Part shown: positions 57,019 to 64,000 of the stretch, in pieces
How the letters are laid out: the number at the start of each line of letters is the position of its first letter
Numbering within the stretch: the first letter of the stretch is position 1
From: Mycobacterium gallinarum
GTDB lineage: Bacteria > Actinomycetota > Actinomycetes > Mycobacteriales > Mycobacteriaceae
Direction: 5' to 3'
Assembly: GCF_010726765.1 (NCBI RefSeq)
Contig: NZ_AP022601.1
Span: 3,658,001 to 3,722,000 of the forward strand
DNA length: 64,000 bases
Translations under genes and position numbers: made by a program
The notes under the pieces: generated by a model
What the model was told of the DNA's origin: nothing
Databases searched by the model: none
The model's input: only the letters and a program-made list of their open reading frames with translations

Positions 57019-57834
57019 GTGGGCAAGAATGTGCGGGTGCGAAAGCTGCTGATCGGTGTTTTGGCGACGACGACCGCGGTGGTGGTCGGCGCCCTCGGAG
57101 CCGACTTCGGCGCGGCGATCTACGCCGAGTATCGCCTGTCCAGAAGTGTGCGAAGCGCCGCTGACCTGGCCTGGGACCCGTCGGTCGCCATCCTCGGTTT
57201 TCCATTCATCCCGCAGGCGGCCAACCGCCACTACGACGAAGTGGAGATTCGGGCCGCCGGCGTCGGCCACCCCGTGGTCGGGAAGGCGTCGCTGGAGGCA
57301 ACGCTGCATTCGATCGACCTCCTGGACTCTTCGTGGCTGGTCAGCCCGGAGGCCAAGCTGAGGGTGGGCAAGGCAGAGAGCCGCATCATCATCGATTCGA
57401 CGCACGTCGGGCGGTTCATGGGCATTCCGGACCTGCTGGTCGAGGCACCGACGCGGGAAAGCAACGACTCCACCGGCGGCACCACCGAATCCGGAATATC
57501 CAGCAATCGCGGGGTGGTCTTCACCGGAACCCCGACGTCCGCCGGCTTCGACGAGAGGGTCAGCATCGCCGTGGACCTGTCGATCGTCGGGCCGGACCAA
57601 ACCACCTTGGTCCTGACCGCCACCGACGTGTTGACCGGTGCGGGCACCGCCGATCAGGCCGTTCCCGACGACAAGAAGGACGAGGTGCTGGCCGCGTTCT
57701 CCACCAGCCTGCCCGGTCAGAAGCTGCCTTTCGGCCTCACGCCGACCGCCGAGGGCGCCCGCGGCTCCGACCTCATCATCGAAGGCATCGCCGAGGGAGT
57801 AACCGTGCCACTGAGCGGGTTCAATCAGTCATGA
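57019..57834 (+). CDS. lmeA: LmeA family lipomannan elongation protein (DUF2993)
   Basis: The 271-residue protein has an N-terminal membrane segment or signal (RKLLIGVLATTTAVVVGALGADFGAAIYAEY) and the DUF2993 lipid-binding body (DPSVAILGFPFIPQAANRHYDEVEIRAAGV, LEATLHSIDLLDSSWLV). LmeA is a periplasmic phospholipid-binding protein needed for mature mannan elongation of lipomannan. GTG 57019 is used; internal GTG codons at 57031 and 57037 are alternatives. Matches Rv0817c by recall. Confidence 0.85.
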   Translation: MGKNVRVRKLLIGVLATTTAVVVGALGADFGAAIYAEYRLSRSVRSAADLAWDPSVAILGFPFIPQAANRHYDEVEIRAAGVGHPVVGKASLEATLHSIDLLDSSWLVSPEAKLRVGKAESRIIIDSTHVGRFMGIPDLLVEAPTRESNDSTGGTTESGISSNRGVVFTGTPTSAGFDERVSIAVDLSIVGPDQTTLVLTATDVLTGAGTADQAVPDDKKDEVLAAFSTSLPGQKLPFGLTPTAEGARGSDLIIEGIAEGVTVPLSGFNQS

Positions 57835-58253
57835 GTTCTTCCTGGGTTCTGGTGACCGTGGTGCTCGTCGGCGCGCTCGGGCTGGCCTACGTGGTCGGCA
57901 AGCTCATCACCCTGCGCGCCGGGCTCCTCAAAGCGAGCGAGGACGCCGCCAACGTGGACACCAGTGACCTGGGATTGTCCGAAACTGGACCGACGGTGCT
58001 GCACTTCAGTGCCGAGTGGTGCGGACCCTGCGCGGGCGTGCGACAGGTCGTCGACCAGGTGTGCGCAGAGCTGCCCGGGGTCGCCCATGTGGAGATCGAC
58101 ATGGATGCCAATCCGGAAGCGGCCAGGCGGCTTTCGGTGTTGTCGCTGCCCACCACGATCATCTTCGACGCCGCCGGGCGCCCGCGCTTTCGCACCCACG
58201 GTGTCCCCAAGCCGGCTGACCTGCGCTCGGCGCTCGAACCACTGTTGGCTTGA
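57831..58253 (+). CDS. thiX: Membrane-anchored thioredoxin-like protein ThiX
   Basis: The 140-residue protein has an N-terminal membrane helix (WVLVTVVLVGALGLAYVVGKLI) and a thioredoxin domain with HFSAEWCGPCAGVRQVVDQ (redox WCGPC), VEIDMDANPEAARRLSVLSLPTTIIF with the cis-Pro. ATG 57831 overlaps the lmeA stop. It precedes the Cys-leader and sulfur operon. Matches Rv0816c. Confidence 0.9.
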   Translation: MSSSWVLVTVVLVGALGLAYVVGKLITLRAGLLKASEDAANVDTSDLGLSETGPTVLHFSAEWCGPCAGVRQVVDQVCAELPGVAHVEIDMDANPEAARRLSVLSLPTTIIFDAAGRPRFRTHGVPKPADLRSALEPLLA

Positions 58254-58269
58254 TCACCATGTCATTGGG

Positions 58270-58275
58270 TAAGCT
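58270..58275 (+). promoter_or_regulatory. -10 box for the leaderless polycysteine leader ORF
   Basis: TAAGCT ends 7 nt before GTG 58283, which places transcription start on the first codon. Confidence 0.65.
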
Positions 58276-58282
58276 GTCGCTC

Positions 58283-58375
58283 GTGTCCGCCCGCCTCGAG
58301 CCGATGCTCACCAAGCGCCGCGCAGTCGATCTGTGCCGCGTCGCGGGTTGTTGCTGTTGTTGTTGTAGCTGCTGA
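58283..58375 (+). CDS. Polycysteine leader peptide (cysteine-responsive attenuator ORF)
   Basis: A 30-codon frame from GTG 58283 includes LEPMLTKRRAVDLCRVAG and then six consecutive Cys codons, Ser and Cys before TGA 58375. Such leaderless polycysteine ORFs upstream of cysA2 were described in mycobacteria as cysteine-responsive attenuators: ribosomes stall when Cys-tRNA is scarce, exposing the downstream genes. An in-frame ATG at 58259 would give 38 residues but lies upstream of the -10 box. Confidence 0.85.
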   Translation: MSARLEPMLTKRRAVDLCRVAGCCCCCCSC

Positions 58376-58470
58376 GTAGCCGCGCCGTCCCCTCGCGCCG
58401 CACTCGGGAGTAGCCCCATGTGGCCTGCCCTCCCATTCCAGCCAGCCATCCATGCAACAGGAGCACATCC

Positions 58471-58962
58471 ATGTCGACCAGCACGAACACCATCGCCCCA
58501 CCTGATCAGGTGGACGTGCGAGGGCCGCGCTTCGCCGCGTGGGTCACCACCGGCGTCCTCATCGCGGCGCTGCTGGCGTCTGCCCTCAGCGCCGTCGCTG
58601 CGGCAGCGATCCTCGGTGTGCAGGCAATCGTGTTCGCAATCGGCGCACAGCGCGGACCGCAGCAGCATCCGTACGGGCTGATCTTTCGGTCGCTGGTCGC
58701 TCCGCGCCTCGGACCGGTCACCGAGAAGGAGCCGGTACCTCCGCTGAAGTTCGCCCAACTCGTGGGTTTGGCGTTCGCGGCCGTCGGTGTCGTCGGGTTC
58801 GCGGCTGGTGTCCCGCTGCTCGGCCTGATCGCCACCGGCTTCGCGCTCGTGGCGGCCTTTCTCAATGCGGCCTTCGGCATCTGCCTCGGCTGCCAGATGT
58901 TTCCGCTCGTCGCTCGTTTCCGCCCTGGCAAGTTCCCACCACCCCGCCCGAACCCCGCATAA
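58471..58962 (+). CDS. DUF4395 membrane protein with CxxC motif
   Basis: The 163-residue protein has hydrophobic segments at about 22-42 and 45-60 and a pair near 95-135, followed by NAAFGICLGCQMFPLVARFR. DUF4395 proteins often occur with thioredoxins and sulfurtransferases. ATG 58471 follows CAGGAG. It is the first gene after the polycysteine leader, so its expression should rise when cysteine is short. Confidence 0.85.
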   Translation: MSTSTNTIAPPDQVDVRGPRFAAWVTTGVLIAALLASALSAVAAAAILGVQAIVFAIGAQRGPQQHPYGLIFRSLVAPRLGPVTEKEPVPPLKFAQLVGLAFAAVGVVGFAAGVPLLGLIATGFALVAAFLNAAFGICLGCQMFPLVARFRPGKFPPPRPNPA

Positions 58963-58998
58963 CACTTCAAATAGCAAGCAACCGAAAGGATTTCCTAC

Positions 58999-59832
58999 AT
59001 GGCACGCTCCGACGTCCTGGTCACGACTGACTGGGCCGAGAGCAATCTCGACGCGCCTAACACCGTCTTCGTCGAGGTCGATGAGGACACCTCAGCCTAC
59101 GAGGGCGGCCACATCGCCGGCGCTGTGCGACTCGATTGGAAGACCGAGCTGCAGGACCAGGTGAAGCGTGACTTCGTCGACCAGCAGCAGTTCTCGAAGT
59201 TGTTGTCCGACAAGGGCATCAGCAACGACGACACCGTGATCCTGTACGGCGGGAACAACAACTGGTTCGCCGCTTACGCGTACTGGTATTTCAAGCTGTA
59301 CGGCCACGAGAACGTCAAGCTGCTCGACGGCGGACGCAAGAAGTGGGAGCTCGACGGGCGCCCGCTGGTGACAGAGGTCCCCGCCCGCGCGGCTACTTCA
59401 TACGAGGCCAAGTCGCCGAACAACGCCATCCGCGCGTTCCGGGACGAGGTCATCGCCGCGATCGGCGAGAAGAACCTGGTCGACGTCCGCTCCCCCGATG
59501 AGTTCTCCGGCAAGATCCTCGCCCCCGCCCACCTGCCGCAGGAGCAGAGTCAGCGGCCCGGGCATATCCCCGGCGCCATCAATGTTCCCTGGAGCAAGGC
59601 GGCCAACGAGGACGGGACCTTCAAGTCCGACGAGGACCTGGCCAAGCTGTACGCCGAGGCGGGACTCGATGGCCAGAAGGAGACCATCGCCTACTGCCGG
59701 ATCGGTGAGCGTTCCTCGCACACCTGGTTCGTGCTGCAGGAGTTGTTGGGACACCAGAACGTCAAGAACTACGACGGAAGTTGGACGGAATACGGCTCTC
59801 TCGTGGGAGCCCCGATCGAGTTGGGAAGTTGA
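58999..59832 (+). CDS. cysA2: Thiosulfate sulfurtransferase CysA2 (rhodanese)
   Basis: The 277-residue double-rhodanese protein has an inactive N-terminal domain (VEVDEDTSAYEGGHIAGAVRLDW) and an active C-terminal domain with VDVRSPDEFSGK and the persulfide loop YCRIGERSSHTW (catalytic Cys about 233). It moves sulfane sulfur from thiosulfate to acceptors. It is one base from sseC2 and controlled with it. Equivalent to Rv0815c. Confidence 0.94.
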   Translation: MARSDVLVTTDWAESNLDAPNTVFVEVDEDTSAYEGGHIAGAVRLDWKTELQDQVKRDFVDQQQFSKLLSDKGISNDDTVILYGGNNNWFAAYAYWYFKLYGHENVKLLDGGRKKWELDGRPLVTEVPARAATSYEAKSPNNAIRAFRDEVIAAIGEKNLVDVRSPDEFSGKILAPAHLPQEQSQRPGHIPGAINVPWSKAANEDGTFKSDEDLAKLYAEAGLDGQKETIAYCRIGERSSHTWFVLQELLGHQNVKNYDGSWTEYGSLVGAPIELGS

Positions 59833-59833
59833 T

Positions 59834-60136
59834 ATGTGCTCTGCACCGAAGCAAGGTCTGACGTTGCCCTCCAGCGTCGACCTGGAACGGGAAACCGTGA
59901 TCACCGGACGCGTCGTCGACGACGCGGGCCAGGCCGTCGGCGGCGCATTCGTCCGGCTGCTGGACAGCTCTGACGAGTTCACGGCGGAGGTCGTCGCGTC
60001 GGCCACCGGCGATTTCCGGTTCTTCGCGGCACCGGGCACGTGGACGCTGCGTGCGCTGTCTCCCGCCGGCAACGGCGATGCCAGCATCGCACCGTCGGGC
60101 GCGGGTATCCACGAGGTGGACGTCAAGGTCGCCTGA
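59834..60136 (+). CDS. sseC2: SseC2 (DUF1416) sulfur-metabolism protein
   Basis: The 100-residue protein, MCSAPKQGLTLPSSVDLERETVITGRVVDDAGQAVGGAFVRLLDSSDEFTAEVV, is a transthyretin-like beta-sandwich of the DUF1416 family always paired with CysA2-type rhodaneses in mycobacteria. Its N-terminal Cys2 may carry sulfur. Matches Rv0814c. Confidence 0.92.
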   Translation: MCSAPKQGLTLPSSVDLERETVITGRVVDDAGQAVGGAFVRLLDSSDEFTAEVVASATGDFRFFAAPGTWTLRALSPAGNGDASIAPSGAGIHEVDVKVA

Positions 60137-60201
60137 GCCGGTTTGCCGGTTCCGTGATCGATTCCACTGCGACCGACGAGGGTCGTCGGCAGTGTTGCGG
60201 T

Positions 60202-60207
60202 TAGACT
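60202..60207 (+). promoter_or_regulatory. -10 box for the leaderless 32-aa membrane peptide
   Basis: TAGACT ends 7 nt before GTG 60215. Confidence 0.6.
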
Positions 60208-60214
60208 TTCTGCC

Positions 60215-60313
60215 GTGGTGCTGTTCTTCGAGATCCTGCTGATCGCCGCCGTGGTGGTCATCACCTGGTTCGCGCTTTACACGCTCTACCGCCTCATCAC
60301 AGACGAGTCGTGA
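60215..60313 (+). CDS. Leaderless 32-residue membrane peptide coupled to the nitrobindin-like gene
   Basis: GTG 60215 opens a 32-residue frame ([20 protein letters not shown], then [12 protein letters not shown]) that is one membrane helix with a charged cytoplasmic tail. Its TGA (60311-60313) overlaps the GTG of the next gene, so it could act as a translation-coupling leader or as a small membrane protein in its own right. GTG 60218 is an alternative start. No homologue is known to me. Confidence 0.6.
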   Translation: MVLFFEILLIAAVVVITWFALYTLYRLITDES

Positions 60314-60939
60314 CCTCAGGCGACGACGCTGTAGCGGCCGCGGCCGAGCGCGCGAAAACGACCGCAGCCCGGAATATCCCCGCCCTCGCCGATCTGCCTG
60401 CGCCGGCCGACACCGCCAATCTTCGCGAAGGCGCCAACCTCAACGACGCGCTGCTTGCGCTGCTGCCGCTCGTCGGGGTGTGGCGCGGCGAAGGCGAGGG
60501 TCGCGGGCCTGACGGCGATTACCGGTTCGGTCAGCAGATCGTGGTCTCACACGACGGTGGCGACTACTTGATCTGGGAGGCCAGATCGTGGCGCATCACC
60601 GAGGACGGCGAGTTCGAGAGCGCGTCGCTGCGCGAGTCCGGATTCTGGCGGTTCATCAATGACCCTGCCGATCCCTCCGAAAGTGATGCCATCGAGCTGC
60701 TGCTGGCGCATTCGGCCGGCTACGTCGAGTTGTTCTACGGTCGGCCGCTGAATCAGTCGTCGTGGGAGTTGGCCACCGACGCGCTCGCGCGCACCAAGTC
60801 CGGGATGCTCGTCGGCGGTGCCAAGCGGCTCTACGGCATCGTCGAGGGCGGCGATCTGGCCTACGTCGAGGAGCGCGTCGACGCCGACGGCGGCCTGGTG
60901 CCCCATCTGTCCGCACGGCTGTCGAGGTACGTCGGCTGA
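60310..60939 (+). CDS. Nitrobindin / heme-binding beta-barrel (DUF1794) protein
   Basis: The 209-residue protein has a variable N-terminal extension of about 45 residues, then the nitrobindin barrel: [46 protein letters not shown] (GxWxGxG signature) and [34 protein letters not shown]. Nitrobindins bind ferric heme and react with peroxynitrite or nitric oxide; Rv0813c in this position was also described as fatty-acid-binding-protein-like. The GTG start overlaps the upstream peptide stop. Confidence 0.87.
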   Translation: MTSGDDAVAAAAERAKTTAARNIPALADLPAPADTANLREGANLNDALLALLPLVGVWRGEGEGRGPDGDYRFGQQIVVSHDGGDYLIWEARSWRITEDGEFESASLRESGFWRFINDPADPSESDAIELLLAHSAGYVELFYGRPLNQSSWELATDALARTKSGMLVGGAKRLYGIVEGGDLAYVEERVDADGGLVPHLSARLSRYVG

Positions 60940-61199
60940 TGCGCGTGTCCTTTTTGGCCGCCGGCCTCGCCGCGGCAGGAATTCTGGCGGGGTGCTCGTC
61001 GAGTTCTCCCGCCGAGCAGTCCACCACCGAAGAGTCGGTGGCGCCGACCGGTCACGGCTCGCTGGCGCAATGCCTCCGTGAACACGGGGTGCCCGCGGCT
61101 CCGGGCCCCATGGCCGGCCCGCCGCCTGGCGTGGATCCCGACGCGTGGAACGACGCCATGCAGACCTGTTCGTCGCTGGCCCCTGGACCGGCCAGCTAA
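60939..61199 (+). CDS. Small lipoprotein
   Basis: The 86-residue product has a lipoprotein signal (RVSFLAAGLAAAGILAGC, lipobox LAGC, Cys19) and a short mature region with GHGSLAQCLREHGVPAAPGPMAGPPPGVDPDAWNDAMQTCSSL, a two-Cys motif common in small mycobacterial lipoproteins. ATG overlaps the upstream stop (TGATG), and its TAA overlaps the opposing gene's TAG. Confidence 0.78.
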   Translation: MRVSFLAAGLAAAGILAGCSSSSPAEQSTTEESVAPTGHGSLAQCLREHGVPAAPGPMAGPPPGVDPDAWNDAMQTCSSLAPGPAS

Positions 61200-62047
61200 C
61201 GCAGGACGGGCATACTCCCAGCGCCGGACAACCACTGCTGCTCCAACCGCGTCAGCGTGCCGTCCGAACGCAGTCCATCGACGGCCGACGACACGCAGCG
61301 CGTCAGCGGACTGTCCTTGTCGAGCACGATCCCGAACTGCTCCACGTCCTCCGCGTCCGCGGGAAGCTGTCCGACGATCCTGCCGCCGCGCAGTTCACCC
61401 GCGACGGTGTACGCGGTCGGCAGGTCGGCAACCAAAGCGTCGATCTCGCCGTTGCTGAGCGCCACCTTGGCGTCGGCGTTGGTGTTGTACACCTCGACCG
61501 GGACATCGCCCGCTATCGCGATGGCCGCGGTGTGACTGGTCGTGCCGACCTGCACGCCGAGCTGGGTCTTCTTGAGGTCACCGATGCTTCGCGCCTGCGC
61601 GGCCGGTGAGGTGTCCGTCGTCACCACCACCTGGGTGACGTCGAAATAGGGCGATGAGAAGTCGACGGACGCCCGGCGCTGATCGGTGATCGAGAACTGA
61701 GAAAGGTTGGCGTCGAACGTTTTCGGGCCGGGCTCCAGAGCTCCGTTGAACGGTACCCGGACCCAGCGCACCTCGTCGGGGGTGTAGCCGAGGTTTCCCG
61801 CTACCGCGAAGGCGAGTGCACTTTCGAATCCCTCCCCGTTGGTCGGGTCGTCACCCATGTACCACGGCGGATAGGCGGGCTGATCGGTGCCGACGGTGAA
61901 GATGCCCGGGTAAAGCGTCGACAGCGAGTCCTTGCGGCAGTTCTGAGTGCCCGACGAGTCGGGCTGCTCGACGACGGGGGCGCAGGCAGTGGCGGCGGCC
62001 GACGTGGCCACGGCCAGCAGGGCTGGGAGCCACCACCTATTGCCCAT
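61196..62047 (-). CDS. Polar amino-acid ABC transporter substrate-binding lipoprotein
   Basis: The 283-residue protein has a lipoprotein signal (NRWWLPALLAVATSAAATAC) and a type II periplasmic-binding domain: FTVGTDQPAYPPWYMGDDPTNGEGFESALAFAVAGNLGYTPDEVRWVRVPF, ITDQRRASVDFSSPYFDVTQVVV, GVQVGTTSHTAAI, as in GlnH/ArtJ-type binders of glutamine, cystine or arginine. No permease is adjacent. ATG 62047 gives the most standard signal; ATG 62056 is also possible. Confidence 0.87.
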   Translation of the reverse strand: MGNRWWLPALLAVATSAAATACAPVVEQPDSSGTQNCRKDSLSTLYPGIFTVGTDQPAYPPWYMGDDPTNGEGFESALAFAVAGNLGYTPDEVRWVRVPFNGALEPGPKTFDANLSQFSITDQRRASVDFSSPYFDVTQVVVTTDTSPAAQARSIGDLKKTQLGVQVGTTSHTAAIAIAGDVPVEVYNTNADAKVALSNGEIDALVADLPTAYTVAGELRGGRIVGQLPADAEDVEQFGIVLDKDSPLTRCVSSAVDGLRSDGTLTRLEQQWLSGAGSMPVLR

Positions 62048-62109
62048 GTGCGGCATCATCGCGCACGCAGGGAGGCGACGCCACCGTTGAGGTCCCCCAG
62101 ACATGGGGC

Positions 62110-62160
62110 GGCCCCCGAGCCATGTGTTCTGGTTGGACAAAACCAAGAGGCTCGGGGGCC
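62110..62160. other. Perfect 12-bp stem hairpin in the pabC-binding protein intergenic region
   Basis: GGCCCCCGAGCC (62110-62121) pairs perfectly with GGCTCGGGGGCC (62149-62160) across a 27-nt loop that itself contains TTGG..CCAA. It lies 180 nt past the pabC stop and 63 nt before the binding-protein start, with no T-run. The rest of 62161-62339 shows no gene. Confidence 0.55.
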
Positions 62161-62339
62161 GGGTGACTGCGGGGAATTCGCCAGCGCGCCAAGGCGGACA
62201 AGTCCCCTCGCGCTGCTAGCTCGCAGCCACCTCACATGTCCATATGTCATTCAATTTCTCGGACCACCTCCTTCCCTGTGTACGGCCGACGGTACCCGCG
62301 GACCGGGAAGGCGACAACAGATTTTGGCCGGTTCAGCGC

Positions 62340-63257
62340 TCAGCGATCGCTGATGATCGCGGCGTCGACGAGTTCCGCCATGTCACCAGCGAGCGGCGAC
62401 GGTGGCAGCGCCTTACCGTCCAGGGTGTGCACCCGTGCGGCAAGCGTGATGCTCGATACCAACCAAACACCTTGTGCCGCAAACAAATCAGCGGGCGTAA
62501 GCGCCTGGTAGTCGCACGTATACCCCTTGTTGCGCGCCACCTCGAACAAGGCCTCCTGCGTGGTTCCACGCAGGATCGGATACCACGGCGGCGGGGTCAA
62601 GAAAGCGGTGTCGCCGGCCCCATCTTCTGATTCGGTGGCGACCACCACCGTCGACCGCGGACCCTCCAGGATCAGGCCGTCGGCGCCTACGAAGATGACG
62701 TCTCCTGCGCCGAGGCGTTCGGCGTGCCGCAGCGCGGCCATGTTGATCGCATAGGACAGCGTCTTGGCGCCCGCCAGCAGCCACGGCATCCCGGTGGTGG
62801 CCTCGGCGGAGAGCCCACGCGCCAAGGTCACCGCCGCGACCCCGCCGCTGCGCGCGGCGGCCACCCGGGCGGGCAGCGCACCGATGGTCGCAAACGCCGT
62901 ACCGGATGTCGCCGACCCGGCGGCTCCAACTGGCGGTGAACCGCTTTCGCGCCCACGGCTGTACACGAGCCGCAGTACGCCCTCGCCCTCACCGTCGGCG
63001 AGCCACCGCTGTACCGCCACTTCGACGGCCGCACGCCAACGCGGCAACTCCGGTGCGGGAAGGTCCATCAGCTCCGCCGACTGCGTGAGCCGGGCCAGGT
63101 GGGCTTCGAGCAGACAGGGCCTGCCGTCGCGGATCAACAGCGTCTCGAAGATGCCGTCGCCCCGAACGGCTGCCAGGTCGTCGGCGTACAGCAGTGGGGC
63201 GGCCGGGTCGTGCAATTCACCGTCGAGCGTGACCACGACCGCAGGTTGGCTCGCCAT
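62340..63257 (-). CDS. pabC: PLP-dependent class IV aminotransferase, probable aminodeoxychorismate lyase PabC
   Basis: The 305-residue enzyme has YADDLAAVRGDGIFETLLIRDGRPCLLEAHLARLTQSAELMDLP, PLP Lys in LLAGAKTLSYAINMAALRHAERLGAGDVIFVGADGLILEGPRSTV and PPWYPILRGTTQEALFEVARNKGY. Family members are PabC (folate pathway), IlvE or DAAT; length and GDGIFET favour PabC. TACGCT (63266-63271) is 8 nt before ATG. Position matches Rv0812. Confidence 0.87.
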   Translation of the reverse strand: MASQPAVVVTLDGELHDPAAPLLYADDLAAVRGDGIFETLLIRDGRPCLLEAHLARLTQSAELMDLPAPELPRWRAAVEVAVQRWLADGEGEGVLRLVYSRGRESGSPPVGAAGSATSGTAFATIGALPARVAAARSGGVAAVTLARGLSAEATTGMPWLLAGAKTLSYAINMAALRHAERLGAGDVIFVGADGLILEGPRSTVVVATESEDGAGDTAFLTPPPWYPILRGTTQEALFEVARNKGYTCDYQALTPADLFAAQGVWLVSSITLAARVHTLDGKALPPSPLAGDMAELVDAAIISDR

Positions 63258-63265
63258 GGGCAAGA

Positions 63266-63283
63266 AGCGTAGCGCCGTAAGGT
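63266..63283. promoter_or_regulatory. Divergent -10 boxes of leaderless pabC and ygfZ
   Basis: TACGCT (minus strand, 63271-63266) lies 8 nt before pabC; TAAGGT (plus, 63278-63283) lies 6 nt before ygfZ. Only 6 nt separate the two boxes, so the polymerases would compete. Confidence 0.6.
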
Positions 63284-63289
63284 TGAGGC

Positions 63290-64000
63290 ATGTCAGCTGT
63301 GCCAGCCCCCGACACCGGGCCCGACGCCGGAGCCGTCTGGCATCACGGCGATCCCCTCGGCGAACAACGGTCGGCCGCCGATGCAGCGGTCCTGGTGGAT
63401 CGTTCACAACGAGCTGTGATCACCGTGACCGGCGCTGAGCGCAGCTCGTGGCTGCACAACATCTCCACGCAGCACGTCGCCGACCTCGCCGATGGCACCG
63501 TGACCGAGAATCTGAGTCTCGACGGCCAGGGTCGTGTCGAAGATCACTGGATCCAGACCGAGCTCGATGGGGTCACCTACCTCGACACCGAATCGTGGCG
63601 TGGCGAACCCCTGACCGCCTATCTGCGCAAAATGGTGTTCTGGGCCGACGTGGTCGTCGAACCCGCTGATCTGGCGGTACTTTCGCTGCTCGGCCCGCGC
63701 CTGGTGGATCCGCCGGTGCTCGACGTCCTCGGCGTGGTTTCGCTACCGGCCGAAAGGACCGCGGTGGCCCTTCCCGAGGGTGGTTTCCTGCGCAGGATGG
63801 GCGGTCCGGATGTGGAGCTGGATCTGGTGGTCCCCCGCGATCAGGTCGCGGCATGGCACGATCGGCTCGCTGCGGCCGGAGTGCGCGCGGCGGGTGTCTG
63901 GGCCTATGAGGCGCACCGCGTCGCCGCGTTGCGGCCACGGCTGGGAGTCGACACCGACGAGCGCACGATTCCGCACGAGGTCGGCTGGATCGGCTCGGCG
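63290..64000 (+). CDS. ygfZ: Folate-binding protein YgfZ (GcvT-like), 5' part, cut by window edge
   Basis: The 237 codons present read MSAVPAPDTGPDAGAVWHHGDPLGEQRSAADAAVLVDRSQRAVITVTGAERSSWLHNISTQHVADL, a GcvT-fold start (SxxAVLVDRS.., LHNISTQHV) and run into the window end at VDTDERTIPHEVGWIGSA, just before the expected KGCYxGQE motif. YgfZ supports repair of iron-sulfur proteins with tetrahydrofolate. Equivalent to Rv0811c by recall. Confidence 0.88.
   Translation, partial: MSAVPAPDTGPDAGAVWHHGDPLGEQRSAADAAVLVDRSQRAVITVTGAERSSWLHNISTQHVADLADGTVTENLSLDGQGRVEDHWIQTELDGVTYLDTESWRGEPLTAYLRKMVFWADVVVEPADLAVLSLLGPRLVDPPVLDVLGVVSLPAERTAVALPEGGFLRRMGGPDVELDLVVPRDQVAAWHDRLAAAGVRAAGVWAYEAHRVAALRPRLGVDTDERTIPHEVGWIGSA

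Noticed and set aside
58259..58282. ATG 58259 as start of the polycysteine ORF
   Set aside because: It lies upstream of the TAAGCT -10 box, so the transcript would not contain it; GTG 58283 fits the leaderless pattern.

Overview
The window is chromosomal DNA from a high-GC actinobacterium, almost certainly a Mycolicibacterium-type (environmental, fast-growing) mycobacterium. Evidence: GC-rich codon use, many leaderless genes with TAnnnT -10 boxes 6-8 nt before ATG/GTG, and a gene order I recall from the M. tuberculosis Rv0811c-Rv0860 segment: fadA/fadB, dapC, SRPBCC proteins and far, tRNA-Lys/Glu/Asp/Phe, desA1, dusB, an LCP ligase, phoY2 with the Pst genes, mshD, glnR, lmeA, thiX, cysA2, sseC2, pabC and ygfZ. 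This synteny is from memory; no alignment was run.

Layout. 1-9.5 kb: an amidase fragment, a small membrane protein, a PPOX-fold protein, an AMP-dependent acyl-CoA ligase, an S9 peptidase, the fadA-fadB beta-oxidation pair and an old-yellow-enzyme reductase. 9.5-16.9 kb: dapC followed by an apparent ureide (allantoin) block: a frameshifted DUF6986 aldolase-like gene, allantoicase, allantoinase PuuE, a hydantoin/allantoin racemase, an NCS1 permease and a GntR regulator. 16.9-23.6 kb: four SRPBCC proteins (three in tandem), the CoA-transferase Far, NTF2-like and UBP-zinc-finger proteins, an epimerase and a DUF222/HNH protein. 23.6-32.2 kb: a TetR-controlled locus (PYROXD2-type oxidoreductase, DUF2834 membrane protein, NTF2-like protein, metallo-hydrolase, quinone reductase) that meets head-on a P450/hydrolase/SDR operon. 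32.3-32.8 kb: four tRNAs. 32.9-38.1 kb: a membrane Ser/Thr kinase with DFN for DFG, an MpaB-like oxygenase/TetR pair and two paralogous secreted proteins. 38.3-47.4 kb: desA1, dusB, LCP ligase, phoU and pstSCAB.

47.6-55.2 kb is an arsenic-resistance island next to the Pst phosphate (and therefore arsenate) importer. It holds an ArsR-phosphatase fusion, a second ArsC-type phosphatase, a DUF4239 membrane protein, ACR3, two ArsR regulators, two ArsI/CadI-type dioxygenases, an orphan ECF sigma factor with a Cys-rich tail and a flavin-dependent oxidoreductase. The main discovery is in this island. Three promoters share TGCGTCC-N15-CGTCANTAC with identical spacing. They lie upstream of the sigma gene, of one ArsI-like gene and of the flavoprotein gene, which suggests a self-contained sigma regulon for metalloid or organoarsenical detoxification. 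A separate ArsR operator motif (GACATATATC) occurs three times in front of the other arsenic genes.

55.2-64 kb: mshD, glnR, lmeA, thiX, a leaderless polycysteine leader ORF, then DUF4395-cysA2-sseC2 (sulfur metabolism), a leaderless 32-aa membrane peptide coupled to a nitrobindin-like gene, two lipoproteins, pabC and the start of ygfZ. No stretch longer than 300 bp lacks a gene. The long antisense reading frames opposite GC-rich genes are not real genes. No IS element, CRISPR array, phage gene or rRNA was found.
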